Source: CAYXZQ01 sp963717515
Lineage (GTDB): Archaea; Nanobdellota; Nanobdellia; Woesearchaeales; DSVV01
DNA: 64,000 bases
Reading direction: 5' to 3'
Assembly: GCA_963717515.1 (NCBI GenBank)
Contig: OY970338.1
Location: forward strand, 1,240,001-1,304,000
The notes under the pieces were generated by a model. That model worked only from the letters and a program-made list of their open reading frames with translations, was not told the DNA's origin and made no database searches. Position numbers and translations under genes: made by a program. Of this stretch, positions 24,990-34,017 are shown in pieces. Numbering within the stretch: the first letter of the stretch is position 1; each line of letters begins with the position of its first letter.

Positions 24990-25179
24990 TGTTCTTGTAA
25001 GGCTCAACGAGGAAATCTACTGCAGGGAATGCATTGAGCAGGCTATCAAGGATTTCAAGGACGTATGCACAGTGACTGAGAATGAAGACGGCCTCCTGCT
25101 CAAGCCAAAGGCGAAGATCGAGCCTGTGAGGCTGGGTTATGAATTTTCCAATTATGTTCTAGGGCTCATGAAGAATTAG
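24964..25179 (+). CDS. second, short HxsD-like protein
   Basis: 71 residues from the ATG at 24964, inside the end of the first hxsD-like gene. The pattern VRLNEEIYCRECIEQAIKDF, then LLLKPKAKIEPVRLGYEFSN and YVLGLMKN, repeats the HxsD layout (N-terminal Ile-Tyr block, central strand, C-terminal Phe-x-Asn helix). The stop TAG shares its G with the GTG start of hxsB, so the two are translationally coupled. Two HxsD-like genes side by side suggest a duplicated or split recognition function. Confidence 0.68.
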   Translation: MGIKVRKNNVLVRLNEEIYCRECIEQAIKDFKDVCTVTENEDGLLLKPKAKIEPVRLGYEFSNYVLGLMKN

Positions 25180-26564
25180 TGAAGATGGCGATAAGTTATT
25201 TCGGGGACAAGGAGCAGTATGTACTGAACCATTACAGGTCGAGAGAGATCAAGGCAGGCCATCTGGTGACCAATGACTACGGCTCTTGGGCGTTGCTTTC
25301 TCCTGATGAATACGCACAGCTCAGGACAGGGGACATCCAGGAGCCTCTTCTGACTCTTCTGAAGGATAAGGGGATTGTACTTGACAGGGGAAATTTTGCA
25401 AATGTCATCGATGATTACAGGAGGAAATGCGACTATCTCTTCATCGGCACTTCGCTCCATATTGTTGTCCCGACCCTGAGATGCAACTTGAAGTGCATTT
25501 ACTGCCATGCAAGGGCCAAGAGCAGCAGGGCCAAGGGCTATGACATGGATGAAAAAACTGCGAAAAAAACCATTGATTTCATCTTCCAGAGCCCGACAGG
25601 ATACATCACCATAGAATTCCAGGGGGGCGAGCCCCTGCTCAGGTTTGACCTCATCAAATACATTATTGAATATGCAAAAGAGAAGAACAAGTCCCATAAG
25701 AAGGAGCTCCATTGGAGTGTGGTCACTAACCTTACCCATATGACTGATGAGATGTTTGAATATTTCAAGAAGAACGGTGTCGGCATATGCACATCCCTTG
25801 ACGGCCCTAAGGTTGTGCATGATGCAAACAGGCAGATGCATAGCAAGACCAGGAAATGGATAAAGAAGATTGTTGATTCTTATACTATCAATGCAATGCT
25901 CCTTGCGACAAGGAACACACTGCCATACCCAAAGGAGATAGTTGATGAGTACATCAGCCTGGGCCTTCCGAGGATATGGATCAAGCCTGTGAACAACCTC
26001 GGCGATGCTGAGGGGAACTGGAAGAAGATCGGCATGACTGCAGCAGAATACCTTGATTTCTGGACAGAGGCGATGGATTATATCGTTACCAAGAACATCG
26101 AAGGGGTCCGGATTGAGGAAAATTATACCAAGATAATCCTGAGGAAGATACTGACAAAGGAATGCGTGAATTTCACAGACCTTGAAAGCCCATGCGGGGC
26201 TGCAATCGGCCAGCTCGCGTACAGCTACAACGGAAACATCCATACGTGCGATGAGGCAAGGCTGTTTGAGATGTTCAAGCTCGGGACAGTGGATGACAGA
26301 TACAGCGATATAGTCACATCTCCAGGCGCATGTGCAATCACGAGGGCATCGATCAATGACAATCCTGTGTGCGAGATGTGCGCCTACAAGCCTATATGCG
26401 GACTCTGCCCTGTGTGCAGTTATGCAGAGACAGGAAATATCATATCGAAGCTGCCGAACAGGCGCTGTGAGATACTTATCGGCATGTTCGACTACATATT
26501 TGAAAAGCTTGCTTCTGAAGAAAAATACAGGAAAGTTTTCTTCAGCTGGATAGGGAAAGAATAA
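25179..26564 (+). CDS. hxsB: His-Xaa-Ser system radical SAM maturase HxsB
   Basis: 461 residues from a GTG at 25179 (an ATG lies at 25185). The N-terminal 90 residues look like a peptide-binding domain (GHLVTNDYGSWALLSPDEYA). The rSAM core has SLHIVVPTLRCNLKCIYC with Cys 102, 106 and 109, YITIEFQGGEPLLRFD near 142-157 and TSLDGPKVVHDANR near 205-218. The C-terminal SPASM-like region is Cys-rich: SPCGAAIGQLAYSYNG with C339, HTCDEAR with C357, then C398, C401, C407, C410, C413 and C430. These signatures fit HxsB, which modifies HxsA repeat peptides by a chemistry not fully settled. Confidence 0.85.
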   Translation: MKMAISYFGDKEQYVLNHYRSREIKAGHLVTNDYGSWALLSPDEYAQLRTGDIQEPLLTLLKDKGIVLDRGNFANVIDDYRRKCDYLFIGTSLHIVVPTLRCNLKCIYCHARAKSSRAKGYDMDEKTAKKTIDFIFQSPTGYITIEFQGGEPLLRFDLIKYIIEYAKEKNKSHKKELHWSVVTNLTHMTDEMFEYFKKNGVGICTSLDGPKVVHDANRQMHSKTRKWIKKIVDSYTINAMLLATRNTLPYPKEIVDEYISLGLPRIWIKPVNNLGDAEGNWKKIGMTAAEYLDFWTEAMDYIVTKNIEGVRIEENYTKIILRKILTKECVNFTDLESPCGAAIGQLAYSYNGNIHTCDEARLFEMFKLGTVDDRYSDIVTSPGACAITRASINDNPVCEMCAYKPICGLCPVCSYAETGNIISKLPNRRCEILIGMFDYIFEKLASEEKYRKVFFSWIGKE

Positions 26565-26575
26565 TCCAATTCCAA

Positions 26576-26621
26576 AAAGTATAAATATGGCTATGATTAT
26601 AATATTGAAAAAAAGAGTAAA
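26576..26621 (+). promoter_or_regulatory. hxsA promoter
   Basis: AAGTATAAATATGG (about 26577-26590) is a strong TATA-like box placed about 35 nt before the hxsA ATG, only 15 nt after the hxsB stop. The repeat precursor may therefore be transcribed separately and at a higher level than its maturase, as is usual for modified peptide precursors (inference). Confidence 0.6.
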
Positions 26622-27521
26622 ATGCTGCCGATATTAAAAAAAAAGATAACAGGTTTCATACTTAGTGAAGAGGGCAGGATGCCCAAGCAGTCTCTTCTTG
26701 CCATGGGCTCATTCCTTTCTGCAGCAGTCATCGGAGGTATTCTTGCGACAAGGGACAATGCTGCAAGCCATGTGAACAGCCTTGACATCAGGTATGGCAC
26801 TTCCGAGGGATTAGGGGCTGAGGAGTCCAGGGGATATCATGACCATCATGCAAGCCACAGTTCACACGGTTCACATAGCAGTCATGGCTCGCATAGTTCA
26901 CACGGTTCACACAGTTCCCATGGCAGCCATGGGAGTCATACAAGCCATAGCAGTCATGGTTCGCATAGTTCACACGGTTCACACAGTTCCCATGGCAGCC
27001 ATGGGAGTCATACAAGCCATAGCAGTCATGGTTCGCATAGTTCACACGGTTCACACAGTTCCCATGGCAGCCATGGGAGTCATACAAGCCATAGCAGCCA
27101 TGGTTCGCATAGCTCCCACTCAAGCCATGGTTCCCACAGCAGCCATAGTTCTCACAGCTCCCACTCAAGCCATGGTTCCCACAGCAGCCATAGTTCTCAC
27201 AGCTCCCACTCAAGCCATGGTTCCCACAGCAGCCATAGTTCGCATAGCTCCCACTCAAGCCATGGTTCCCACAGCAGCCATGGTTCTCACAGTTCTCATG
27301 GAAGCCACAGCAGTCATGGTTCTCATAGTAGTCACGGGAGTCATACAAGCCATGGTTCTCATAGTTCTCATGGCAGTCACTCAAGCCATGGAAGTCATAG
27401 CTCGCATGGGAGTCATGCGAGCGGTGGTGGTGGTGGTAGCGACGGCAGTTGTGGTACATCAGATGGCGATGCTGGCGGTGGCGGTGGCGATGGCGGTGCT
27501 AGTTGTGGTTGTGGATATTAG
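26622..27521 (+). CDS. hxsA: His-Xaa-Ser repeat precursor HxsA
   Basis: 299 residues. Residues 1-70 are a leader-like region with LSEEGRMPKQSLLAMGSF and a hydrophobic stretch (LSAAVIGGILA) that could be a membrane anchor or export signal. From about residue 73 to 266 the protein is an almost perfect run of His-Xaa-Ser triplets, mostly HSS, HGS and HTS. The end is Gly-rich with four Cys, finishing in SCGCGY. This composition defines HxsA, the substrate of HxsB. The repeat DNA contains near-identical 72-bp and 45-bp units, so the array has expanded recently. Confidence 0.85.
   Translation: MLPILKKKITGFILSEEGRMPKQSLLAMGSFLSAAVIGGILATRDNAASHVNSLDIRYGTSEGLGAEESRGYHDHHASHSSHGSHSSHGSHSSHGSHSSHGSHGSHTSHSSHGSHSSHGSHSSHGSHGSHTSHSSHGSHSSHGSHSSHGSHGSHTSHSSHGSHSSHSSHGSHSSHSSHSSHSSHGSHSSHSSHSSHSSHGSHSSHSSHSSHSSHGSHSSHGSHSSHGSHSSHGSHSSHGSHTSHGSHSSHGSHSSHGSHSSHGSHASGGGGGSDGSCGTSDGDAGGGGGDGGASCGCGY
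26886..27101 (+). repeat. three tandem 72-bp units in hxsA
   Basis: Units begin at 26886, 26958 and 27030 and encode 24 residues (eight HxS triplets) each. They are nearly identical at the DNA level, differing by one or two bases such as GGCTCG/GGTTCG in the first unit and AGTCAT/AGCCAT at the end of the third. Silent positions are conserved, which points to recent duplication. Confidence 0.9.
27129..27263 (+). repeat. three tandem 45-bp units in hxsA
   Basis: Units begin at 27129, 27174 and 27219, each encoding 15 residues (five HxS triplets); a partial fourth starts at 27264. Copies differ at only one or two bases (TTCTCACAG versus TTCGCATAG). This is a second, independent expansion inside the same gene. 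Confidence 0.9.
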
Positions 27522-27621
27522 ATAATGAATTATAATTTTTTCAAAATTATTAGATTTACCACTTTGTAGGGGTATTAATTTCGAAACATTTATAAATTAT
27601 TAAATATTATTAGTAAAAATA

Positions 27622-28698
27622 ATGATGATGGAAATACATTCAAAAAAATTATATACGCAATTAATATTAAACATTATGTCCTTTTTCTATATTGGTTGTA
27701 CTACAACTGGACCAACCAAACCAAATGTTAATATCTTTTCTAATCCGAATGAAACAGGAAAATCAGTTGCAAGAATGCAAGAAACTTTTTCAGTTGCTAA
27801 TGAAGTCTTATTTGAGTTAACACAACAAAATCCGTTAATCACAAGCGAGTTAGGTAAATTACCTGAACTTCAGGATGGAATTTCTAAATCTGAATTAATA
27901 TCACTTGAGAAAATTGTAAATATATATAAAAATAACAAAAAAAAATTTGAAGAAGCATTTAGCCAGATGTATCAAGTGGGAAAACCTAATTTCAGGAAAT
28001 ATTGTTCACCATTACAGGCGTTTTTTTGGCTTATTGAAGACGGTAAAGTAAATATCGCTCAAGATACAATAAAAAATTATTCTCTTGATAATTTGCTGGA
28101 GAATTCATGGGATTTCCGGTTAAAGACAATTACTTTTTCAGATGACCAAATCTCATCAATCATTGAAAATACCAGTGATAACAAATGGCAAAAATTATAC
28201 AAAGAGAATGTTTCCGACAAGAATTTTTTACAAAGATTGATATTGATGAAATATGAAAAAAATCCGGGAATATATAATGGTAAAGCTAAAAATATAATTA
28301 AAGATGAATTATCAAATCAGCAAGATGATAAATGGTCTAATTTTGATAAAGTTTCAATAAGATTAAATTCACCTGAATTGATTGATTTTTGGACTCAAAA
28401 AAATTTAACCTATTCTTTTTATTTAGGTACTATGAAATCAAACCAATCAATTTTTAAATCAAAAAATGGAAATTGTGAAGATACATCAAGTTTCATAGTT
28501 AATTTATTGAGAAAAGCTGGATATGAAGCAAACACTTTGGATGTAGTGTCAAAGGACCCTAATGTACCATTCCACGTGATTGTTAAATACCAGATAAATG
28601 ATAGTTTTTATCTTATGGATAACGGGACTTTTATTCCGGCAGGAATTATGGGCCCTTTCAAATCAATGAAAGAAAGCAGCTATAAACTTCATTATTAG
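27622..28698 (+). CDS. transglutaminase-like lipoprotein
   Basis: 358 residues. The N-terminus is a signal peptide with a lipobox-like YIGC at residues 23-26, so the protein is probably anchored outside the membrane. The C-terminal quarter has a transglutaminase-like catalytic set: NGNCEDTSSF with C285, PFHVIVKY with H318 and LMDNG with D333. The middle is helical with no known family. The gene is very AT-rich compared with hxsA before it, marking a composition break near 27.5 kb. A TTTATAAATTATT box (27589-27601) lies about 25-30 nt before the start. Confidence 0.78.
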   Translation: MMMEIHSKKLYTQLILNIMSFFYIGCTTTGPTKPNVNIFSNPNETGKSVARMQETFSVANEVLFELTQQNPLITSELGKLPELQDGISKSELISLEKIVNIYKNNKKKFEEAFSQMYQVGKPNFRKYCSPLQAFFWLIEDGKVNIAQDTIKNYSLDNLLENSWDFRLKTITFSDDQISSIIENTSDNKWQKLYKENVSDKNFLQRLILMKYEKNPGIYNGKAKNIIKDELSNQQDDKWSNFDKVSIRLNSPELIDFWTQKNLTYSFYLGTMKSNQSIFKSKNGNCEDTSSFIVNLLRKAGYEANTLDVVSKDPNVPFHVIVKYQINDSFYLMDNGTFIPAGIMGPFKSMKESSYKLHY

Positions 28699-28743
28699 CT
28701 TTCTCATTTTCTATTTTATCATAAAGTTTATTTTTTTAATAAA

Positions 28744-29934
28744 TCATCTTTCATACTGAACAAACTGCTTCTCAATAAAATCAACATATTCTTTAAATCT
28801 CTCATATTTTTGAGAAAAATGATATGCGTTCTTACCTAATTTTTTGACTATTTCAGGATTGTCGATGACATATTCCATCTTTTTACTGAAACCATCTATG
28901 TCTCTCGGGTCTATAATAAGGATATCTTCATTATCTCTTAAAGTTGAATAAATGCCTTTTTTCAAGACACCTTTTCCGATTATCGTGCATACACCGCAGG
29001 CCATTGATTCCCTAGCTATTTTTGGGTAATGGGTTCCTATTGGCAGATATGGGGATTCTTCTGATTCAGGGCACAGAACGCATGTTGATGCCCGAATCAA
29101 AGAGGGTATCTTCCATGGCGGTTGAAAAGGCAAAAAAATACATTCCTCACTTAGACCTATCATTTCAGCTTTCTTTTTCAGTTCATCAACTTTCTGACCT
29201 TCACCAACGACAAAGAGCAGCCTGAAATCCTTCTTGATTTTTTCAGAAGCCTTAAGGATTGAATAAGTCTGTTTCAACCTCGATATCTTACCAAAATATG
29301 TGAATATCGGGATGGATGGGTCGTCAATATAAGTTGATAGGTCGTATGGCTTCACATCTGGATTAAAGAATTCAGGATTAATCAGCTGTTCAACACCATG
29401 TAGTTTATTTGTTTCAATTTTATTCTCTTTCAATATCTTCGAGACATTGCCACCTCCAAATACTTTATCTGCTTCCCTAAATGCCTCAACGAAGATTGTC
29501 TTTAGATTTTTCGAATAGTACAGTTTCCCAACATCTGAACCAGCACATTTGAGGACATGCGGTACTTTTGTGATTTTTTTCAAGAGGTAACCTACTATAC
29601 CATAAGGAAGTGTATAATGCGAATATATGAGATCAATTTCCTGTTTTCTGATAAGGTTTATTGACAAATTCAATAATTTTTCACAGAAATATTTTGATCT
29701 GAGAATCGGCGAATTAAAATCAGGTGCTGTACTGAAAACTTTTACATTTGTCGGTTCAATAAATCTATTCTCATCCTCTGAAATCAGTTCACGAAATTCA
29801 GATTCGACTTCCCATGCATTGGTAATAATGCTGATTTCATGCCCTCTCTGTCCGAGTTCCCGAGCAAGCCAGTACGTATCTGAGGATACGCCTCCCTGGA
29901 TGGGCGGGTATTTACTGAGAATGCATATTTTCAT
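28744..29934 (-). CDS. GT4-family glycosyltransferase
   Basis: 396 residues from the ATG at 29934. It has the GT-B fold arrangement: an N-terminal acceptor domain with KYPPIQGGVSSDTYWLAREL and a C-terminal donor domain with SIPIFTYFGKISRLKQTYSI, then LFVVGEGQKVDELKKKAEM and the nucleotide-sugar site ARESMACGVCTIIGKG. It would transfer a sugar from an NDP-sugar in the cytoplasm, probably to a surface glycan. It is divergent from the next rSAM gene with a 53-nt spacer. Confidence 0.88.
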   Translation of the reverse strand: MKICILSKYPPIQGGVSSDTYWLARELGQRGHEISIITNAWEVESEFRELISEDENRFIEPTNVKVFSTAPDFNSPILRSKYFCEKLLNLSINLIRKQEIDLIYSHYTLPYGIVGYLLKKITKVPHVLKCAGSDVGKLYYSKNLKTIFVEAFREADKVFGGGNVSKILKENKIETNKLHGVEQLINPEFFNPDVKPYDLSTYIDDPSIPIFTYFGKISRLKQTYSILKASEKIKKDFRLLFVVGEGQKVDELKKKAEMIGLSEECIFLPFQPPWKIPSLIRASTCVLCPESEESPYLPIGTHYPKIARESMACGVCTIIGKGVLKKGIYSTLRDNEDILIIDPRDIDGFSKKMEYVIDNPEIVKKLGKNAYHFSQKYERFKEYVDFIEKQFVQYER

Positions 29935-29987
29935 CAAAATATAAAATACAATAATGTTTATATAATTTGCTTAATTCTGATATCATA

Positions 29988-31109
29988 ATGATCCAAAACT
30001 TGCCAAAACCAAAGAGTTTCACAATGCAGTGGCATATCACTAACAGGTGTAATTGGGCCTGCAGCCATTGCTATCAGGATGGAAATGCTATTGAAGAGCT
30101 GGAAATGGATAAGATTTATGACATCATGGACCAGTTTATCGGGCTTTTGAAGAGATGGGATATACCAGAGAATCGGGCCAGGATAAACCTGACTGGCGGA
30201 GAGCCGTTGCTTCACAAAGGATTCTTTGATATAGCAGACCGACTTAAAAATAATTCGAATTTTCTGAGATGGGGGGTGCTTTCGAATGGTTCCTTGTTGA
30301 CTAAAAATATTGTCAAAAAATTGAAGGATGCAGATATATTCAGATATCAGATCAGTCTCGAAGGACTTGAAGAAACCAACGACCAGATCAGGGGCAAAGG
30401 GACATATAAAAGAGTGATAAAATCTATCAGATTACTGAAAGATGGCGGGGTCAATACTGTCGTCTCCCTTACACTTACAAAAAACAATGTTCATGAGATT
30501 CCTGAACTAGTCAAAGTCCTTGATAAACTGGGAGTCACGTATCTCGGAACAAGGAGACTTATACCCATTGGAAGAGGTTCAAGCCTCGGACTGCTGGAGC
30601 CAAATGAATTAAAGAAATATTACCAGGAAACCATAAAAATTAATAAGGAATTGAGAGACAGACAAAGCAGGCTTAGGGTTGGGATTGGCTGTGAAAGCGG
30701 GATTTTCAATGAGAATACCAGACTGAATAATTATTGTGCAATTCTGGATGGTAGAATAATCATAGTAATGCCGAATGGGGATGTGCTTCCCTGCAGGAGA
30801 CTGCCTGTAGTCCTTGGCAATTTGAAAAATAAAAGCCTTTTTGAGATATATTATTCGTCTGAAGAGTTATGGAAAATGAGAAACCTGAACAACGCTCATG
30901 TATTCTGCAAATCATGCACTAATTTCAATCAATGTTTTGGAGGAGCAAAATGCGTGAATTACTGTTATGCTAATAAATTGTCAGTTCCGGATGTGCAGTG
31001 CTGGAAGTATTTTGACAGGATAAAAAGTCTGGAACAATTCAACAAATATGTCGATAATAATGAGAAAGAGGTTAAGCTTCATAAAATATTGGAAAATGCA
31101 AAACCATAA
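29988..31109 (+). CDS. radical SAM/SPASM protein
   Basis: 373 residues from the ATG at 29988, about 27 nt after a GTTTATATAA box. The cluster motif is CNWACSHC near residues 21-28, followed by NLTGGEPLL, SNGSLLTKN and ISLEGLEETNDQIRGKGTYK. The C-terminus is a full SPASM domain: IIVMPNGDVLPCRRLPVVLG, then CKSCTNFNQCFGGAKCVNYC and a final Cys. SPASM enzymes often modify peptides. The end overlaps the next rSAM gene by 14 nt. Confidence 0.88.
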   Translation: MIQNLPKPKSFTMQWHITNRCNWACSHCYQDGNAIEELEMDKIYDIMDQFIGLLKRWDIPENRARINLTGGEPLLHKGFFDIADRLKNNSNFLRWGVLSNGSLLTKNIVKKLKDADIFRYQISLEGLEETNDQIRGKGTYKRVIKSIRLLKDGGVNTVVSLTLTKNNVHEIPELVKVLDKLGVTYLGTRRLIPIGRGSSLGLLEPNELKKYYQETIKINKELRDRQSRLRVGIGCESGIFNENTRLNNYCAILDGRIIIVMPNGDVLPCRRLPVVLGNLKNKSLFEIYYSSEELWKMRNLNNAHVFCKSCTNFNQCFGGAKCVNYCYANKLSVPDVQCWKYFDRIKSLEQFNKYVDNNEKEVKLHKILENAKP

Positions 31110-31986
31110 ATTTCCAGGCAGGATAATCAATGCAAGCAAAAGACCCCGGGGTCAGGGGATTGATTTATGCTTCCGATGCAATAACAGATGCATTTTCTGT
31201 TATGACAATCATAAGAGAAATGATATCTCTGACAAACCCTTGGAGCAAGCAAAAAAAGATGTATTGGCCTTAAAGAAGAAAGGAATAAATATCATTTCTC
31301 TAAGAGGCAGTGAACCTACTATCTATCCTCATATCTATCAGCTTGTCAGCTTTATCAATAATCATGGCCTGAAATTCAGGATGACGACGAATGCCCGGAT
31401 ATTTTCATATGTCGAGACAGCTAAAAAATTTGCATCATTAGGTCTTGATAATGTCTATGTTTCCCTGCATTCTCATAAGGCAGATATACATGACAAACTG
31501 ACTCAGACAAAAGGCAGTTTCGATCAGACCTTAAAAGGAATTAAAAATTTGCTCGCTTCTGGTGTCAGAGTTGAGACCAATACAACGATTTTAAAGCAGA
31601 ATGTGGAAGATCTACCAAAGATTACACAACTGTTGTCACGATATGGCTTGTTTAGGGCGAGGTTTTCTTTCCTTTTCTGTGAGGGTGTTGGCTTGGATAT
31701 AGGGTGGTGGAAAAAACTAATGCCTTCCATTGCCGAGACCCGGGAAAGCCTGTCTGAAGCAATGAACATCTTTCAGGTGAGAGGCATATACTCTTTTATT
31801 GAGAAACTGCCAATATGCGGTGCACCACAATATTATCGTGATTTCAAGCCTGAGGATTATGTAATTGCCGCAAACATCAAGCCGGAAATATGCCAAAAAT
31901 GTGCTTATCACAAAGATAACTATTGTGTCGGAGTCAGTCCCATGTATCTGAAAATGTATGGGGAAAAAGACCTGATACCTCAATGA
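31096..31986 (+). CDS. LHSH-type radical SAM protein
   Basis: 296 residues from the ATG at 31096, which overlaps the previous gene. It has CNNRCIFC near residue 28, SLRGSEPTIY in place of the usual GGEP, VSLHSHKADIHDKLTQTKGS, LPICGAPQYYRDF and the auxiliary Cys set CQKCAYHKDNYCVG near the C-terminus. The overall plan matches the rSAM genes of the 16-24 kb operon. It converges on the 31980-33008 gene with a 7-nt overlap. Confidence 0.85.
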   Translation: MQNHKFPGRIINASKRPRGQGIDLCFRCNNRCIFCYDNHKRNDISDKPLEQAKKDVLALKKKGINIISLRGSEPTIYPHIYQLVSFINNHGLKFRMTTNARIFSYVETAKKFASLGLDNVYVSLHSHKADIHDKLTQTKGSFDQTLKGIKNLLASGVRVETNTTILKQNVEDLPKITQLLSRYGLFRARFSFLFCEGVGLDIGWWKKLMPSIAETRESLSEAMNIFQVRGIYSFIEKLPICGAPQYYRDFKPEDYVIAANIKPEICQKCAYHKDNYCVGVSPMYLKMYGEKDLIPQ

Positions 31987-33008
31987 ATTCTAATCTCCCT
32001 GAAAAGAGGCATATTTGAGAATTTTCGGATTGCAACATATTTTGAGAGCATGATATGCCTTGATTCATTGAAGACATTCTGCTCAAAGACATCATTCAGT
32101 TTCGGGACATAACTGTTGATTATCTTTTTTGATTCGGAAAAATTGATGTTCTTAGCCATTTTCAGGTCATTTATATTTCTGATGTCCAAACCCTTTGTGA
32201 ATGCCCAGACTCTGTTCCATGCCTGTGGCATCTTCGGCTCATCCTCAGAATATCTGTAAGTCGCGAATTTTTTTATCCATACATCCTTTTCAGGATTCAG
32301 ACCGAGCCAGTTGAGGATGATTATCAGCTTTGTCCACCTGTTATCTCTTGGCACGAGAGATTTCTTATCTAGATATTCTTTTTTTCTTTTTTCATAAGCA
32401 TTCAGGACCATCGACCTCAATTTATAGTTCTTACTCATCTCTTTCTGTCTCTTGAATCGCATCTTGCACTCAACGTAATGGAAGATGAAATCATAATCAC
32501 ACTGTGTGACATTTTCGGGATAATCCCAAAAAATCTCATCTGTGTTCACTGTCTTGACCTTGAACATCTCATCAATAATAGGATTAAGGTCCTCATATTT
32601 CACTATTCTTGATAGGCTAAGTATATCGTGGATTGATAAAGCATCGAAGATAGTATTTGTACCTGTCTCTGGAAATTCATTTATTCCTTCGCATTCCTTC
32701 CTTCGAAGATATATGCAGCCATTGCACCGGGCCAATATCTTTCTCTTCTCAATTCTGAAATCTCTAAAGCTCTTTATGTTTTTTGGATAGAAGATGCAGC
32801 GGGGAAGAGATTCATTTATGACATGGTACTTAACACCCTGCTTCTCTAATTTTTTTAAAAACCCGATTATTTTTTCTCCTGTTTCAGGAATCAGCTCTTC
32901 CTTGCGAAAACAAAAGAATATAGGATTGTCCTTATATGTCGGAAAAAATCGATCAATCTCTGAAATTTTAACCCTTGTCATATACTTGCCTGCAGAAGCA
33001 TCTGCCAT
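31980..33008 (-). CDS. orphan protein with rSAM-type auxiliary Cys domain
   Basis: 342 residues from the ATG at 33008; a GTG at 33035 is an alternative but lies too close to the TATA-like ATATAAATTT near 33050. No radical SAM motif is present. Residues 30-125 (FFCFRKEELIPETGEKIIGF, then INESLPRCIFYP and CNGCIYLRRKECEG) resemble the C-terminal half of LHSH-type rSAM proteins and are clearly related to the 43704-44270 protein. The remaining 200 residues are helical and unrecognised. It may be a detached auxiliary-cluster or partner protein. Confidence 0.65.
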   Translation of the reverse strand: MADASAGKYMTRVKISEIDRFFPTYKDNPIFFCFRKEELIPETGEKIIGFLKKLEKQGVKYHVINESLPRCIFYPKNIKSFRDFRIEKRKILARCNGCIYLRRKECEGINEFPETGTNTIFDALSIHDILSLSRIVKYEDLNPIIDEMFKVKTVNTDEIFWDYPENVTQCDYDFIFHYVECKMRFKRQKEMSKNYKLRSMVLNAYEKRKKEYLDKKSLVPRDNRWTKLIIILNWLGLNPEKDVWIKKFATYRYSEDEPKMPQAWNRVWAFTKGLDIRNINDLKMAKNINFSESKKIINSYVPKLNDVFEQNVFNESRHIMLSKYVAIRKFSNMPLFREIRIH

Positions 33009-33103
33009 ATAAAAGTGTTTCTTTTCCAAGAACACTCCAAATGATAAAAATTTATATTCTATGACTTATTCTTATATAAAACCTGATGTTGAGTGGTATT
33101 ATA

Positions 33104-33976
33104 ATGAGAATCAATATTCTTGCAAAACATAATCTAGATACAAATATTCCAGTCCTTGTTTCAAATAAATGCAATAACAGATGTCTCATGTGCAGTGTTA
33201 ATTTGGATAACAATCATTTCAAAGAACCGTCGGTTGATGAAATTTTAAATATTATCGGCTCAAGTAGAGGAAAATATATCTGCCTCATAGGTGGAGAGCC
33301 AACTATCAGGGAAGATTTTTATCAATTAATGACAAAACTCAGACAGAATTTTCCCGAGAGAAAAATAATATTATTCTCAAATGCCAGGTCATTTTCAAAT
33401 AAAGAATTCTTAAAAGGCCTTCGAATATCCAAACCAGATTCTGTTGTTGTAACTCTTCATAGCCATACAGCAGAAATTCACAATAAAATTACGCAAACAG
33501 ATTCATTCAATTCAACAATCACCGGGATTAAAAATTTAATCAATGCCGGGATTGATGTGAAAGTTAGGGTAATAATTAACGCATTAAATTATAAGCAACT
33601 TCTGAAAATTTCAGAATATATTCTTTCAAATTTCAGTGGGATAAAAAAGGTTGAGTTTATCAATCCAATAATCCAGGGGCGTGCAAAAATAAATAAAATC
33701 CTGTTTTTGGTAAAATATACTAAAATAAGGCCTTATCTTTTGGAGAGTGTTAACATATTAAAAAATGCAGATATTAAAGTCAATACACAGCATTTCCCTC
33801 TTTGTATATTTGAATTTTCAGATATTGATGATCAGCTCAGGATAATAACTGAAACTCATGGAGAAATTGTAATGGGTTTGGAACAGTGTAATATTTGCAC
33901 AAAATCAGAGAAATGTCCAAGAGTCATGAAAGAATATGTTGAAAAATTCGGTTCAAATGAGTTCAATCAAATATAA
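33104..33976 (+). CDS. LHSH-type radical SAM protein
   Basis: 290 residues from the ATG at 33104, about 26 nt after the CTTATATAAAAC box. It contains CNNRCLMC near residue 24, CLIGGEPTIRED, VTLHSHTAEIHNKITQT, NSTITGIKNLINAG, FPLCIFEFSDID and the C-terminal CNICTKSEKCPR. The body is AT-rich. It is followed 41 nt later by a methyltransferase on the same strand. Confidence 0.86.
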   Translation: MRINILAKHNLDTNIPVLVSNKCNNRCLMCSVNLDNNHFKEPSVDEILNIIGSSRGKYICLIGGEPTIREDFYQLMTKLRQNFPERKIILFSNARSFSNKEFLKGLRISKPDSVVVTLHSHTAEIHNKITQTDSFNSTITGIKNLINAGIDVKVRVIINALNYKQLLKISEYILSNFSGIKKVEFINPIIQGRAKINKILFLVKYTKIRPYLLESVNILKNADIKVNTQHFPLCIFEFSDIDDQLRIITETHGEIVMGLEQCNICTKSEKCPRVMKEYVEKFGSNEFNQI

Positions 33977-34017
33977 CATCTAAAATATTCAGATAAATGC
34001 TTGATCAATGCTAAAAG

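Noticed and set aside
26850..27420. Could the tandem repeats at 26.9-27.3 kb be a CRISPR array?
   Set aside because: The units are back to back with no unique spacers, and the whole stretch is one open frame of HxS triplets. It is a protein repeat.
26788..27459. Long open frame on the minus strand opposite hxsA
   Set aside because: It is a shadow of the repeat: His/Ser codons reversed give a monotonous Asn/His/Cys/Tyr protein with no start signal or promoter.
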